Origin: Polytrichum commune
Taxonomy: Eukaryota; Streptophyta; Polytrichopsida; Polytrichales; Polytrichaceae
Assembly: GCA_950295325.1 (NCBI GenBank)
Contig: OX485804.1
Span: 55,914,429-55,978,428, forward strand
Reading direction: 5' to 3'
DNA length: 64,000 nucleotides
Shown here in pieces: positions 9,461-22,700 of the stretch. The position numbers and the translations under genes were made by a program. Under the pieces are notes generated by a model that saw only the letters and a list, made by a program, of their open reading frames with translations, ran no database searches and had not been told where the DNA came from. Positions within the stretch are counted from its first letter, which is position 1. Each line of letters begins with the position of its first letter.

Positions 9461-12400
9461 TCAGAAATCATCATCACTAGTATCGTTGTCCATGGCATCC
9501 ACATCCAACATGTCATTGATGTTTTCTTCTATCTCCTACAACCAACAACCGAGCACAAATAAACCTCAAACAACAATTGAAATAAAGTAAGGATTGGAAA
9601 CCAAATAGGGTACAAAGCTGAACACGCAATCATTGTCAACCCTTAAGTATCAAAAAAAAATTATCTATATTGTTAACCCTTGACAAACATGTGTTTTGGT
9701 TGCTTCCCTCTGACATTAAAACCACAATCCTTGCAAAGAAAAACAATGTTCTAGTCTTATCACATACTCTATACAATACCAAAATTGGGGTCCAATGTCA
9801 AATGCGAACTTAGATCATATATACAATTTATTGAGATGCATGAGAGTCCTCTCCAATTTAAGTCATAACTCTTTACCTTGAAATCCTCGGATTTATCGAT
9901 TGACTCTGAATCTTGAGGGGAGTCCAAGGCCGTTTCCTCTTCATCCTTATGACTTGAATCCACACAAGGATTCACCCAAAGGTTCACACCTTCCTTTTCA
10001 ACATCACTCAAGTTTTTATTGAATTTATTCCTTTCTCGTGTATTCTTATCCATGCTATACACCTCCCAACTACTCATGTTCGAATCAACCTGTCACCAAA
10101 ATGTCTTTTGTGAGATACACAATGAATACAATTTAGAATTGTTTTGATCAAAATTCTAATCATAAACACATTCAAATACTAAAGTTTGCACCTTTTATTT
10201 CAATCGACGTGCAATCCATCAAGGAATACAATTCAAAACTACACAATGCTATAAGTTTAAACTAAGGATGCAAAGTTGCAAACAAACATTAAAAAAAGTA
10301 GATAGCTCACACTTTACACATCTCTCTCTCTCTAAACTTGGATGAAAAGTGGGCTTTGCTTCACCTCATTATGGTCTTTATCATCGACAATATTTCTTAC
10401 GATGCCCAATTCATGCACGTTTTTGGCCTCAATCGCTCCTTTTGGGAACCAATTAGAGTTGCTTGCATCTTCAACTTCGGACTCTTCGGAACTGTCCCCA
10501 TTGTTTTGGGCATCACGATTCTCTACATCCTCACCTCGTAGAATGCAAAGTTCCTAAGTCACGAATCCACCAATTTAATTGCGTGATTTGGTGACATAGC
10601 ATTAATCAACTCTTTTATAAAGGCACACATCTTCATTGGGCACAAACATGGCTACCGACACATATTCTCCCAATTGAATAATGATCGGTTTAAATGTTTG
10701 GTTAAGAAAATTTGAGCGCGTTGAAGGTCCCTCACCCAAACACTATTTTAAGTGTAGTCGCATCGTTATTACAATTATCAATCATCATGCCAATAGATTG
10801 AATGGTTGGGGACTTATTTCTTCATTGCAGGTGTCGTGGGTTCCGTTTTCCATTGAGTTGTGTTGCATGTTATCAATATTAGTTCATCCATTCGTTGTAG
10901 GGGATCATTAAAACAACCAGTCATCTAAAACACATGGGTGGTCTCAATAAACCTAGTAGGGGGGTGGGGGTGGGGGTAATCTGTGATCAATGGGTGGTTG
11001 TTGTTGTTATGAGAAAGTGTGCACCTTGGAATTGAGGTTGTAGGCTTTGGACAGATAAACTCTTGTGTTGGCAAACATAAACGTTATAGTGTCTTCATGT
11101 AACTCCAAATGGCTTTTATCGTCCATAACAAGAGGTGTGATTTGTTGTCAAATGTTATTACCTCATTTTGTATGCAACGTTGTAAGTGACGCATTCGACG
11201 CTGTATCCCATCCATTTTTTCTTGTTCTTCTCGACTATGACTTTCTATTTGCGCCTCCAACCATTGCAAGTTTTGATGTTTTTCAACATATTCCAAGAAC
11301 AAGTTGTGTAGGTGCCGTTGAAACTCTTCATATTTGTCTATATATGTTGGCCTATATAAATCATCTAGTTAAGTACCAAGACGCAAATTATCACAATGCA
11401 CAACAATTATTGAGAGGAATGTCTTTGCATACGTAGCCAAATATTGACAAAATACTATCAAACTGAATAAACAAATGGAGAATTCTCTTTGTAAATTTAT
11501 GTAAGTCTCATGTAAACATTGCCCAACATTTATAAGGCCTACCTTTTGTAAGGTAGGTAGTAAACCCTATCATGTAACAAAGGACTCTTGAACATAATAA
11601 GGCCAAAGGGCTCAATTTTATATCGGCATAAATCGGTGTTTACTTTTCTTTTTCATTTATATCGTTTCTTGCCCAACGTTCATTCAATTTAGATTACATG
11701 CTTTGATCAATTTGAGTTAGTATATGGCATCACCCACCTCACATTTTGGAGGGTTTGAAGACGCTTCTCGGTACACTCCAACTCAAACTTTCGTTTCTCG
11801 CATTTGAATTGCAACGCCTTTTCAAGTCTTTCCACATCATCGATCTCTTCGTTTTTTATGTTTATGTGCGCAAGCATGGAGGAGATGGCATGCCGCAAAT
11901 TGTGCTCAATCTCATCCATGTTTGTGTCCATCATGATTGTTTTATTTCTTGCCTCCTGAAGAAACAAAGTTAAGGTAGATGAGTCTTAAATGTTGCTTTT
12001 TTTCCAACTAAGGTAGATATACAAAAAAACGGTGAGAAAATAAGTTGATTCGGTCAAAAAGAGTGGCTTGAAATTTGTGCAATGTTTTTTTATAGATGGA
12101 GTAGAGGAAATGGTGAGGAATGCAAGTTGTTCTATCATTGTATTCCATGTAAATAATCAATTACATTTTCCCAAAGAGGTAAGTAAGTCAAACCCCATAC
12201 TTGTACGATAGAGTCTCCCTAATTTGATCATCACAATAGCTTACTCTATATACGAATGCACACAAAACGGTTAACTGAATGGCACTCAAAAATGATCACA
12301 AGTGGTTTGAAACGACACTCATCACTGCATCTTTTTCAAGTCACCGCTTTTACAATTAACTATTTTGGGTCTACACAAAAAAATCATTCAACCCCAATCT

Positions 12401-15400
12401 AGTGCACCAATAGTGGTCATTCACCGTTCTCAAAATTTCTACATGAGCCCACTTCTCCTAGGATATGAAGTATGCCAGTAGTCCAAGCCAGTTAGTGAAT
12501 CCAAATAAAGGCCGTAGCCACTTTCCTCATGATTTTTTAAGTTCATATGAATATCTCATTCGTTATCAAAGTGAAGATTCTTATGCTCATTAAAATGGGT
12601 AACACAAGTCCCCCAGTTATGTTGATTGGTGAACCTAAGATGGTGGTCATATTTCATGCATGTGGTCCAATCTCTCTTTTGAACACATGTCTATTTGGAA
12701 TATGTTTCCAGAGTCAAACCTAACCTTATTCCCACTCAAATATAGGGGTCCAATTAAGACAAGTTACCGAATTAAGCATGTCTTACCTCACTCATGTGGG
12801 CTTAAACTCAAAAATAATTCAATTAATTAGTCATTAATTAGTATGAATACGCTAAAGAGGACTTTAAAAACACACCTGAAACTCGGGCTCCGTATCAAGA
12901 ATATCATACAATGTGGTCCCGCATTTGGTAATCTCATTGACAAGCACTCTTGCAACTTTCACATTGAAAGGCTTCACAACCGGACCAACCATTTCATAAC
13001 TATCGCCCTTCACAACGAACCACACATGCAAGGTTCCTATTAAGTTGGTTCCACAAATTTATGGATATGAAATAGCATATTGTAACACTCTTAAGCAAGA
13101 GATCTACACTATATATTGTATTTAGTGTCATTTACTATTTGGAATTACACAATGCTTAAACTATTTACTGAACATCTCATTTTTTGACAACCAAAGTCAA
13201 ACTGGTTGTTTGGACATTGTAAAACGTTAACATCTTTACTTGGTAAGAAGTTACATTACAGTATAACTGTATATAGCATTGTGTAACTCCAAATAGCAAG
13301 TGACACTAAATACAAAATTTTAGTGTAGCACCTTAGGTGTTTTTGTGATGACATGAATATGCCCATGAAAGTATCATAGTGGCACCTTTGAGAAAGTCAA
13401 GTTTTCTAAAGTACACTATATATTCCAAACACTATGGGCCACAATCCACATGAATTTTCAACCCACATTGATCAAGTTTCTAGGAAATTGATGTGGCCGA
13501 TTGTTTCATTTTATGCTACTTTTGTCGTTGAACTAATACTCAACGTGTTGGTTGGAAGTCTTTAGGAAGACTTACGGGAAGTCCCGGTTTTCACCCTACG
13601 ATATTTTCACCCTTATTAGAAAAATAGGTGTGAGCCACATTAATTACTTCCACACTAATTCTCCTCCCGCACCAATAGTACTATAGACTATAATTCCCAA
13701 ATTAATGTAGTATTTGATATGAAACCTACATTTTTGAGTTGCCAATCAATAAACGACAAAAGGACACGAACAAACGGAACTCGTCATTTCATGGATGTCC
13801 AATGAGGGATCACTTGATGAATGCTCTTCTTTCCACAAGCGTAATATTATGGTCACGGGTGGGGCCTATCATAAACCTCTTCCCTAGGTCCCTTTCATTG
13901 ACCGTTTCATGCCCCATTATGGATCATAGTTCTCATGCCAATGAAAACAAATTGATTTTTGAGGTCCGGGAAGTCAAAAGACTAATGGGAGTGAAAGTAC
14001 ATTAAGATGGTTTCAAACTTGCTAATTCCCTAAAGTGAAGGAGTGCGGCAGCTTCCATGAGACAAAGATTAATGCCAGTTTGATGTTTTAATTAAAATAA
14101 AGACTTAAGGCTCCCTAATACTACATTCTCAAATAGTGATGGAGTTTGATCTTTAACGGGGTTACATAAGGGACACTCGAACCCAAAAATGTGCTTCATT
14201 TTGGACTGTGTTATAAGAGTAGCATGAGCATAATCTATTGTCTCTAGAGATAGGGATAATCAACCCATGTCCAGTTTCTATGGCAATAAAGTGTGGATGG
14301 CACACATAAAGACAAAACAAGAAAGGGAAATAAATTCAAATAAAATAAGTCTTCATCTTTATTAAGTGTTGTTTCACATAAGGTAAGTGTGCCTAAAGTG
14401 GACACTTCCAACATTCCAACATACGTAGGGATTTGATAATCCAAGAAAACTTACATGAACGCATTAGAAAATTCAAATGAGGAACATGACAATTGGTCTT
14501 GCTATTTTTGAATTGAAAATGAATATCTTATGAGTTCTTGAAGTGGTGCTTAGAAATTTTCTTAAATGGTTTTCTTTCAACCATGTGCAATTCAAACTTG
14601 AATATGTACTTATACCCTAGAAACCATTCCATATCGCAAGCCAATTTAGAACTACAAAAATTAGATCATTGCAATCGCTTCAACAATTCTACACTATTTC
14701 CTGCTCCTATATCAATGAAATTACTTATGTGATGTAGTTGTGTAAACGCTATCACGGAGAAAGGTTGATAACTTATATTAACCATTACGATTCTTCCTCT
14801 TGTTTCTTAAAGGTGCTAAACACGAGTTAGAACAAGATGAAGTTCGTGGGGTGAGTGTTTTAGGTTTGGACCTTCTTAGTTGAGATGGCGGATGTTGTCG
14901 CGAGGTGTAGGAGAGAAGCAATTTTCAAGAGCTCTTTGACCGCATATCCATCAGCTGAATATAAATGCTTTGGATTCAACTTGATATTGGCCTTCGCAAG
15001 CTGCTCATGGACCCAAAAAACAAAAAAAATTCTATCAATGAGTTATTTATGACCAACTATCCAAATGTACCTCAACATGCAATCACTTAGTGAAATTGTA
15101 CGATCAAGTTTTTAAGGTGAGTGTCAATTTCAATAACTAAGCATGGTACGATTTTTTTTAAAAAAAAAAAAACCTGTGAAGCAATACTGATTTTCTTGCA
15201 AGATCCGATCATTTGAAATGGAGAGAGTTTTGTTTTGGGATGTTTAAAGCCATTAAGGATTAGTGCTCGAGGTTTGAAGGGTTCCAATCATAAGACTACT
15301 TGTTTCTTGTGGAGGTTCAATGACAAAAATGTGTTGGACAAGAAAGCTCAACTTGGGAGACAAATGCAAATTGAAGGGCTTTTTAGCAAGTTGATAGGAA

Positions 15401-16596
15401 ATGGACCAATGCCCATACCATAGATTGATGTTTGGTTCAACAATTTGTGTGCCAAAAGGTAAAGTCCACAATGCGAATCAACATAGTTTAAACCAATTTT
15501 GGACCATCATGTAGGTGAATGCACAATATCAATAATCAACATCAGTAATCATATCAAAGAAGCTACCCATGGCCATCAAATTTGTATTATTGATCAAATA
15601 TATATTAATATATGGTGTGTATGTCAAGATGAGAGGATCTTTGAATACCTAGGTTATTATTTGGGTCAACACTATTCTATCCCATATTGAAACTAAGACG
15701 GTTTTTCCCAGACATGAAGATTCTAACATGGTATATAGACCTGAATGATATCGAAAACACCAAAACCATTAAACCCATACCCTACTGATTTTTAAAAAAT
15801 AAAATGAAATCCTTATTATAGATACCCGATTGGTATAAAAAAAGATTAAAAAAAGGCGATACCAGTTCAATGCCAGCTTTGATTTTGACATACTTTAAAT
15901 TATTAAATTTTTATGTGTTTTTTAAAACCAGACAGCACCCTTAACTATGGTATTTGCAAGCATGAACATATCGTATCATGTCAAGTTTATCATCGGCTTC
16001 TGATCAATGAGATTTAACTTATTGGGGAGAAGAAAGAGATGACCATGAGATGCGTTGCAGCTCTCAAGAAATTCGCACGGGCGATTTCTGTTGAAATGTT
16101 GATCTCCAAGTCTAAAGTTGGATCGTATCTGCTCCATCATTAAGCAAAATCCACGAAAGTGTGAGATCAAAATGCACAAACGTAAATCACATCAGTATGC
16201 AGATGCCAGAATTCAAGACTGCAATCACGTTAACATGATAGCTGGAGCTAGAAACGGTAACATCAGTTAAAAACCATCTTAATCAATTAATGCCAGCACA
16301 GTCACATTGTTCACAAGTCCATTGCTGTTGAACTTTTATTGAGATTTCGATGATGAAATTTCTACCACAAAAGTTTGAAGGGTGGAGAAAATTTTGGCAC
16401 CTCAAAATGAGCCATTGAAGACAATGCGCAACAAGCTCAAAGTTTGGCGTCCGGAAGCTTTCCATGGAGATCAATTTAGGGTAGCCAAGCTCTTTCATTG
16501 TAGTCACAAACTCTGTATACCAAGTACCAACCTTCGATTTTAAACCAAGTCCACGTGAACGAGGCACATTTTGAAGGTTTTGAGATGGTAAGACAT
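9461..16596 (-). CDS. IFT38: Intraflagellar transport protein 38 (clusterin-associated protein 1)
   Basis: CLUAP1/IFT38 is an IFT-B subunit needed to build cilia; in a plant it would serve flagellate sperm. Exons (minus strand, highest first): 16512-16401, 16128-16044, 15000-14872, 13007-12876, 11955-11738, 11351-11162, 10553-10365, 10089-9877, 9535-9461. Splice phases agree throughout and give 447 codons plus the start. The N-terminal CH-like domain has [20 protein letters not shown] and [20 protein letters not shown]. It is followed by [14 protein letters not shown], then coiled coil (FECTEKRL-like Glu/Lys helices, [28 protein letters not shown]), then an acidic tail ending DDDF like known CLUAP1. 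The first exon is not settled: an ATG at 16596 starts MSYHLKTF, close to the family start MSYR, but its donor phase does not fit. The start of the 13007 exon is chosen by phase; an AG 32 bases upstream is the alternative. Introns are 200-1900 bp and one carries a MITE. Confidence 0.9.
13104..13328. mobile_element. MITE family 1, copy A (IFT38 intron)
   Basis: A 225 bp fold-back element. The left end CTACACTATATATTGTATTT and the right end, ending TAGTGTAG, are inverted repeats, and an inner pair (TATTTGGAATTACACAATGC against GCATTGTGTAACTCCAAATA) extends the stem. It has no coding capacity and sits in an intron of IFT38. Other copies are at 30205, 36521 and 53132, with a partial copy at 35897. 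Confidence 0.8.
13420..13700. repeat. Dispersed repeat, copy 1
   Basis: Shares a run around TGCTACTTTTGTC and a following AACGTGTTGGTTGGAAG block with 37300-37650. The outer parts are rich in GGGCCACA/TGTGGC inverted motifs, so it is probably another MITE-like element. It lies in an IFT38 intron. Confidence 0.45.
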
Positions 16597-19142
16597 GACG
16601 CAGACAACCATTATAACATTGTCAAGCTCCTCATCAGGCCATCTCCTAGATCACAAATCGAGAAACTTTGCAACGAAGACAATGGACTAATTTCGTACGC
16701 ATTAAACCATGATCGATTTGAGGTGATTGGACTTCCATTCACTTTGGTGCACGGACTCTAACATTTCCTTTTCTTTTCTTCCACATTAAGGTGGAATCTG
16801 CCTACTTTGTTACCCTAATTATGTATGTTTTCCTAGGGTTACATGTTGAGACAAAATCACTAGCATGCCCGGATCTAAACAATGTTATGGTAAAGTATCT
16901 TCAATTCTATTATCTTACAAATGATAGGATTTTGGCTCCAATAATTATCTACTGACGGAACATCTATAGAATTTCTATAGAAGGTTATGGAAAAGCACTG
17001 CGTATATCGGAGAAAGACATGGCGTTGAAGCCTCAAATTGCTCCCAAAAGTGCTCTCTTTTCCGGGACCTAAATTGACAAATGATCATAGTATTTCACTT
17101 AGTCTCGTGAAATTGTTGCTTAGTTCAATCATAATATGGAGATAATTGCACATGGGGAAACCCATGAACAATGCATACCCAACCATTCACGGCAATAATG
17201 TTATTTATTACTTCTGTGGAGGAATATTATAGCACGGGCAAGCAACTTTCAAATCAGTGGTCAAATACCTGTCCATTTGTCTATGGTTTGTAATTTGTTA
17301 AAATAAAAATAAAAATAAAAAACTCACAATTTGATGTGCAGTTTTTGACACTACATGTCAAACTTGAAATTTATTGGGATTGATCTCAAGGAGTTGCTGA
17401 AGAGAGCTGGGACTTCAATGTCAATGCCATATTATATAGATTCAATTTCACAAAAATCTGCAGCAAGGGCATAAATTGCATTGTAGAAATGTACCCCATG
17501 CACACCCATGAATCCACTGTGAAAGACAGAGCAAATTTAATTACTTTTGAAATTATAATCAATTCCATAGTCTTGCCCTTAGAGCAAGCACAGCCCACCC
17601 GCATTTCAAAGTTTGAATATTTGGATGACAATAGTGATTTGAGGCCACGAAATATTGAAAATCTCAACCAGTAAAATTACTTAACATTGGACATGAGTAG
17701 GGTCAAATGCTTCAGCAAACACTGGCCTGGTAAAAATAGGATAATAATATGATAATAAGGATAAATTGGTAATAACATGATTTCGTGCATAGGTCCTTGA
17801 TTTCTCACTAATTAGTGGTCACTAATACATGTGAATCCAGCCCTAATTTGTGTAAGGTTGGTTATGTGCATAATCTATTCTATATGAGGAGAATCCAGAA
17901 TTTCAGGAACTTTGTTTAATTTTGTCCAAAATATGTCCAAGTCTACACTACCCAAATTTTGTGGAAAGTTGTGGAAATCAAGAGGTTTTTGAGAAACAAA
18001 TGTTGAAATGATGTCAAACTAGGCATTGAAGATATATTTACTAAACTTGCACCAAGGTAAACAAAGAATTCCTTAGGGACACCTGCATTTTTCAAGTCAA
18101 AGGGGTTGGCAAGTACAGCATTTCACATGTACTGAGTTAAAATCAAGAGTAGGCACAATACAAGGAGAAATATTCATGGCGACGATAGGAGAAACAATAT
18201 GGAGTAAAATTTCATATCTGAAGATGAATGAACACAAAATAACTTATATTGAAGAATACAGTTTGATCGCTCACAAGAACTTGAAGAGTAAAATAAAATG
18301 GTTGGATATATATTGACATCTAGTGTTGAAAACAAAATCAAGGTGTTGAAATGAGTGCCACAATCCTAAATAATAAGCATTTTGACAATCAGGTGGTGAG
18401 TTGACCTTCGCATACAGTATAACAGAAGCACCTCAGCATTTACAGCCGGAAGATATCTACAAAGAAGGATCTACCCTGAGTACCTACAAGAGTCCACCAG
18501 TATAAACAAAGTTTCCACAAAACTATGTCCTGTGATACAAACCTGATGTGAACTCTGTATCTGAGTTGATGCAAGCACAGTAGTCTGTTTGCGTACCCCA
18601 AACTTGTTCACGAATGAAATGTCGTGACCACAGTTGGAAGGGCTTCTAGCAGTCACTGGAAAAGACTGATTTACAAGGATGCTGATCCCTTCAGATTGGC
18701 CGAAGTAATAACTACTTTGACATCACATTCATATTATAAAAACAACGTTTACTGTGGTTCTACTCTTGGATTCGGTTTTAGACAGCTATCTTTCTCTGCC
18801 CACCGTTTCCTTTGGTTATGACCGCCTGCAACCTTCTAATCTCACTATCTCCATACTGCTCATTTTCTACTTACGCTTTTTTTGTTATCAAAAACCCAAA
18901 GAAGTGGGTTCAACCATTAACATTCCCTTCAAGAGCCTAAAAACAGGACAAACTGCACAGCGTGCAGGACGTTTGGGTTTTACAAACTTTACACCCAGAC
19001 ATGTGGGGTCAACCCTGAAGATTCCTTGAAGAATCTTAAAACATGACAGGTTGCACGGCTTGGTCTGGTGGCCATTTTGGCCTTTGCAAATCCTTCTCGC
19101 TCTGCTCTGTAGGGTTTGCATGGTAGTTCATAAGCAACCTGC

Positions 19143-19179
<37 letters not shown>

Positions 19180-19739
19180 CTCTGCAACACTACCTCACTG
19201 CAAACAACAATGCCCGCAACTCCTAACTGATCGCTCATCAAAGAGAAGAAGGATTACCAAAACTTGTCCTAATTTTGTATCCATGGAGGCACATCCCTAT
19301 GTCCCAGATTTTGTCCATGAGCTGACAGGTTATAGCTGATAACCAACTCGAGTAGACAGATGACTTACCACTCCCACGGTTCGTCATTCACTCTCCTCTC
19401 ATGGGTTATCTAGTCCTTTGTAGTACTAGTTTGGGCATCCACCAGCCTCATCCATTGAACCTGTGCATATGAAATAAATGTCCCACACCATCCCTGCCCA
19501 TCCATTCAACATGCGACCTGCGTCGACAACCTATTGTACTGTGGCTTTGAAACGGCGACTGCTTCAGCATCCATCCATCCTCAATTGTATAGTAGATCAT
19601 TGATTGCAACTGCTAAAAAGCCTTTCAAAGTTCACCACATGCCAATTCCATGTCTGTCTGGCCTGTTCACTTGGCAAGTAATCTCCACCCAGTCTGCATT
19701 TCACCGCTTTGATGTCTCAGTGATCTCAAGGTTTAGGGT
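16597..19739. other. Intergenic region between IFT38 and the ERMP1-like gene
   Basis: No gene is supported. Contents: an imperfect direct duplication of about 110 bp (about 18903-19010 and 19012-19120, both containing GTGGG(T/G)TCAACC), a (GA)n tract at 19146-19176, and a telomere-like motif at the end of the ERMP1 gene. The upstream promoter of IFT38 should be here, but no core elements stand out. Confidence 0.5.
19146..19176. repeat. (GA)n microsatellite
   Basis: About fifteen uninterrupted GA dinucleotides, about 560 bp beyond the stop codon of the ERMP1-like gene. Confidence 0.95.
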
Positions 19740-19750
19740 TTAGGGTTTAG
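19729..19750. repeat. Short interstitial telomere-type motif
   Basis: Three head-to-tail TTTAGGG units, the plant telomere repeat, overlapping the last codons and stop of the ERMP1-like gene (TAA at 19742-19740). Two more units are seen at 63969-63982. Confidence 0.85.
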
Positions 19751-22700
19751 GTGATGGAGGTGCAGATTCTTGATGGAATGCAACAGGCAATGTTGCCAAA
19801 TATGCCAGCGAGTAGGGTGACGTTGACTTCCCAAAACTGACGCACCACGTCGGGAGCTTCCCCAACATGGTTGCTGCTTCAGGTGTCACAACATTGACAT
19901 CGGTCCGCAGCTTCAAGAGCTTGGCAGTGGCAGGAGGGTCAGTGGTTGCATTTTTGGACCACACAAGGGTGAGCTCAAAGTTGCGAGGGTCATTCAAATC
20001 TCCAGAGACGTACTGAATGTGATGCCACCCATCAAGTCCCATGATGCTACTAGTAGGCACCACCATTTCGTCCATTCCAGAACTTGACCTTGCTTTGAGC
20101 CAGAAACCCGAAACCTCATTTGAATTGATAGCCATATACCACCGGTGTGCTTTTCCAGCATTAAATTCCACTGTCGTCTCCCTCACAGGACCAATATCTT
20201 CTCTTGAAACTACAAGTGACGGTCGATCATTCCACAAACTCTCGTCCATTGGAAGTGGCTTCTGACACCCATACTTGACCTCGTAGGTCGCGAAGTCGAG
20301 ACTTGCATTCCGGCCGCATATAAGCTCCTTGTCACCTATGAGGCTGGCCTCATGATTCAAGTTGCCCATAGTTACAGATGACAAGGAGAGAAATGAATGT
20401 GGACTGCCAGAACCACCCCATTGTCCTCCATCCGTATTGATGACATGGACCAAATTGATGCCACGGCCAATCTCGGACGTGAAGGCAGGGAAGGCATTTG
20501 AGGCAACAAGTGCAAATGCTCCTATCAACAAAGCCCCAAGAGGTAAAAGAATGTAAAGAAAACCTTGCGCACGGTGAGCGTATGGCAACAGGTACACAAG
20601 TAAAAGTGTAGTGATTGTTGCCACAATGCTGGCAATCATCACACTCCCTAACCAATCCGGAAGGCCACCTGGATTCCTGTTAAAATACAAAGCAATCATG
20701 TCAATAAATGCTCCTGGTTCAAAAAAGACAGGATATGAAGCGCCAATAGCAGCAGAGAGTGAGATCTAACAAAGTTGAGTCTCACTCTCACAAAGTTGAA
20801 GTGGGGTAAGATTGCTATGACTCAACTTAGTCATGAGTGATGTCATACTCGTATTGGGTAATTCTTGTAAGATCAGGAAACCCAACAAAAAGGTTCTAAG
20901 AAGATGGTGGACATCAGAAGGAACTCGTTTTTAAGTTGAACAACAAACTGCAGACTGCATTTCATGCGACTAGTTTTTTGGGAAAGACCCTCCTGAGTCT
21001 TGTGTGTTTCTAAGCTTGCTTGGCTGGATTATCAGAATACTCCACATGCATCCAAGCTCACGAACTTTTATCTAATATATGATAGTATTCCACATGCTTA
21101 TCCAGTTCAAGAGGAAGCAAGGAGTGAGTAGAGACAAACTCATTTCCATGTTCTTCATGCTACAAATGCAGCTACAGACATACAAGTGGTCCAGAACCCT
21201 GAACCCTAAAGACAACAAAGACTGTTAGATAACCTGTATTATATACTAGAGACAACAGATAATACACATTTACTTATATTAAAGACAACAAAGACTGTTA
21301 GATTACCTGTATTATATACTAGAGAGAACAGATAATACATATATACTTATATTAGAGACAACAAGGACTGTTATATTACCTGTTATAAGTATTAGAGAAA
21401 ACAAACACTCTTATATTACCTTCTATACATATTAGAGACAACAAATAATACTTATATACCTATATTAAAGACAACAAAGACTGTAATATTACCTGTCAAA
21501 GCTTACAAGCATGTTAATGAACATGTGAGGAAATCGGTAGGCTGGTAGTGCTGTCAATACAGTTGGAGCAAGCACACCAATCCAGAAAGTTAGGTGTCGT
21601 AGTGGTCTCAAGGTTTGTCGAGGCGAGAGACGAGTCTCCATTAATCCATAAGCCACAGTTGGCCCAACTACCCATGCGAGAGCCAAGTAAGATGACCCTG
21701 CCTTCAACCATGTGGTTAATCCAAGAATAAGAACCCATTGCATAATGCCAGCCTTGAACAACCATCTTTCAGCCTCCCACAACACTTCAGCTGGCGTAGT
21801 TTTGATTTCTTCAATAACCTGTGGCCCCAGAGGCAAGATTAGCATCAATATCCATAAGTTGTTACTTAATCTTCAAATCATCAAAACAGACCCCTCCATA
21901 AACTACATGGCCTCTTTTGCTTCAGGTTATCTAAGTAGACTCCGTGAAGAGTTAGCTGGGACTGTGACAAGTCTACATATTTGTCATGAAAATACTTGAA
22001 CCTAATAAACAGAGTGCTTGAAGTAGTCAAGGTACACTAAATAGTCCTATTAGTGTGGGTGCAGCCACAGAATCACTCATGAATCCCCTTGCAAAATAAT
22101 TCGTATGTTTCTCATAGGCCCCTCTGTCTAATACCAGACGCAGTTGCAAGGCAGGTGAATAACAGAAGAGATTTGAAGACTACCTCATCACCAGCCTGCT
22201 CTTTCTTGCCCTGTCGAAGGTCATCAATGTGCGAGAGATAAGCAACCAGAACTGCATGACCAAAATGGTGGCCAACAAGTGCACCCATTATGGCTGGTGC
22301 AGCGTACAGAGGAATGACTAACCAGGGGTTAGCCAGGAAGGGGACAGGGGAAATGCTCAATGTAGGAACAAAAATTGCAACAAGGAGGGTGAACCCAATG
22401 GAAAAACACCATGTAAGGTAAACAGCCAAGAAAGCCAAAAGTGTTGCAACAAGAGAGGGAAGTCCTGAAAGGACAATGGATGAGACTTGGAGCACAATGA
22501 GTTGATAGATTATGGAATGGTGTAATAACTTGGCGAAGTCTTGGCTATATGTCAACATATACCACCCCAAGATGTCCCAATACACCACATCCATCTTGGA
22601 GAAGCCCGTTGGAGATGACAAGTTCCGGGTCGCAAACTCAGGCGATGTGGCGACTTCACGTAAAAATGGCACCAGGTTGTCCCCAGAATGTTGAAGGGAT

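Noticed and set aside
12843-13043. Plus-strand open frame
   Set aside because: It overlaps, in antisense, the IFT38 exon at 13007-12876, whose protein matches the family.
17386-17667. Open frame of 93 codons upstream of IFT38
   Set aside because: No family features, no CLUAP1 N-terminal match, and phase does not connect to the first sure exon.
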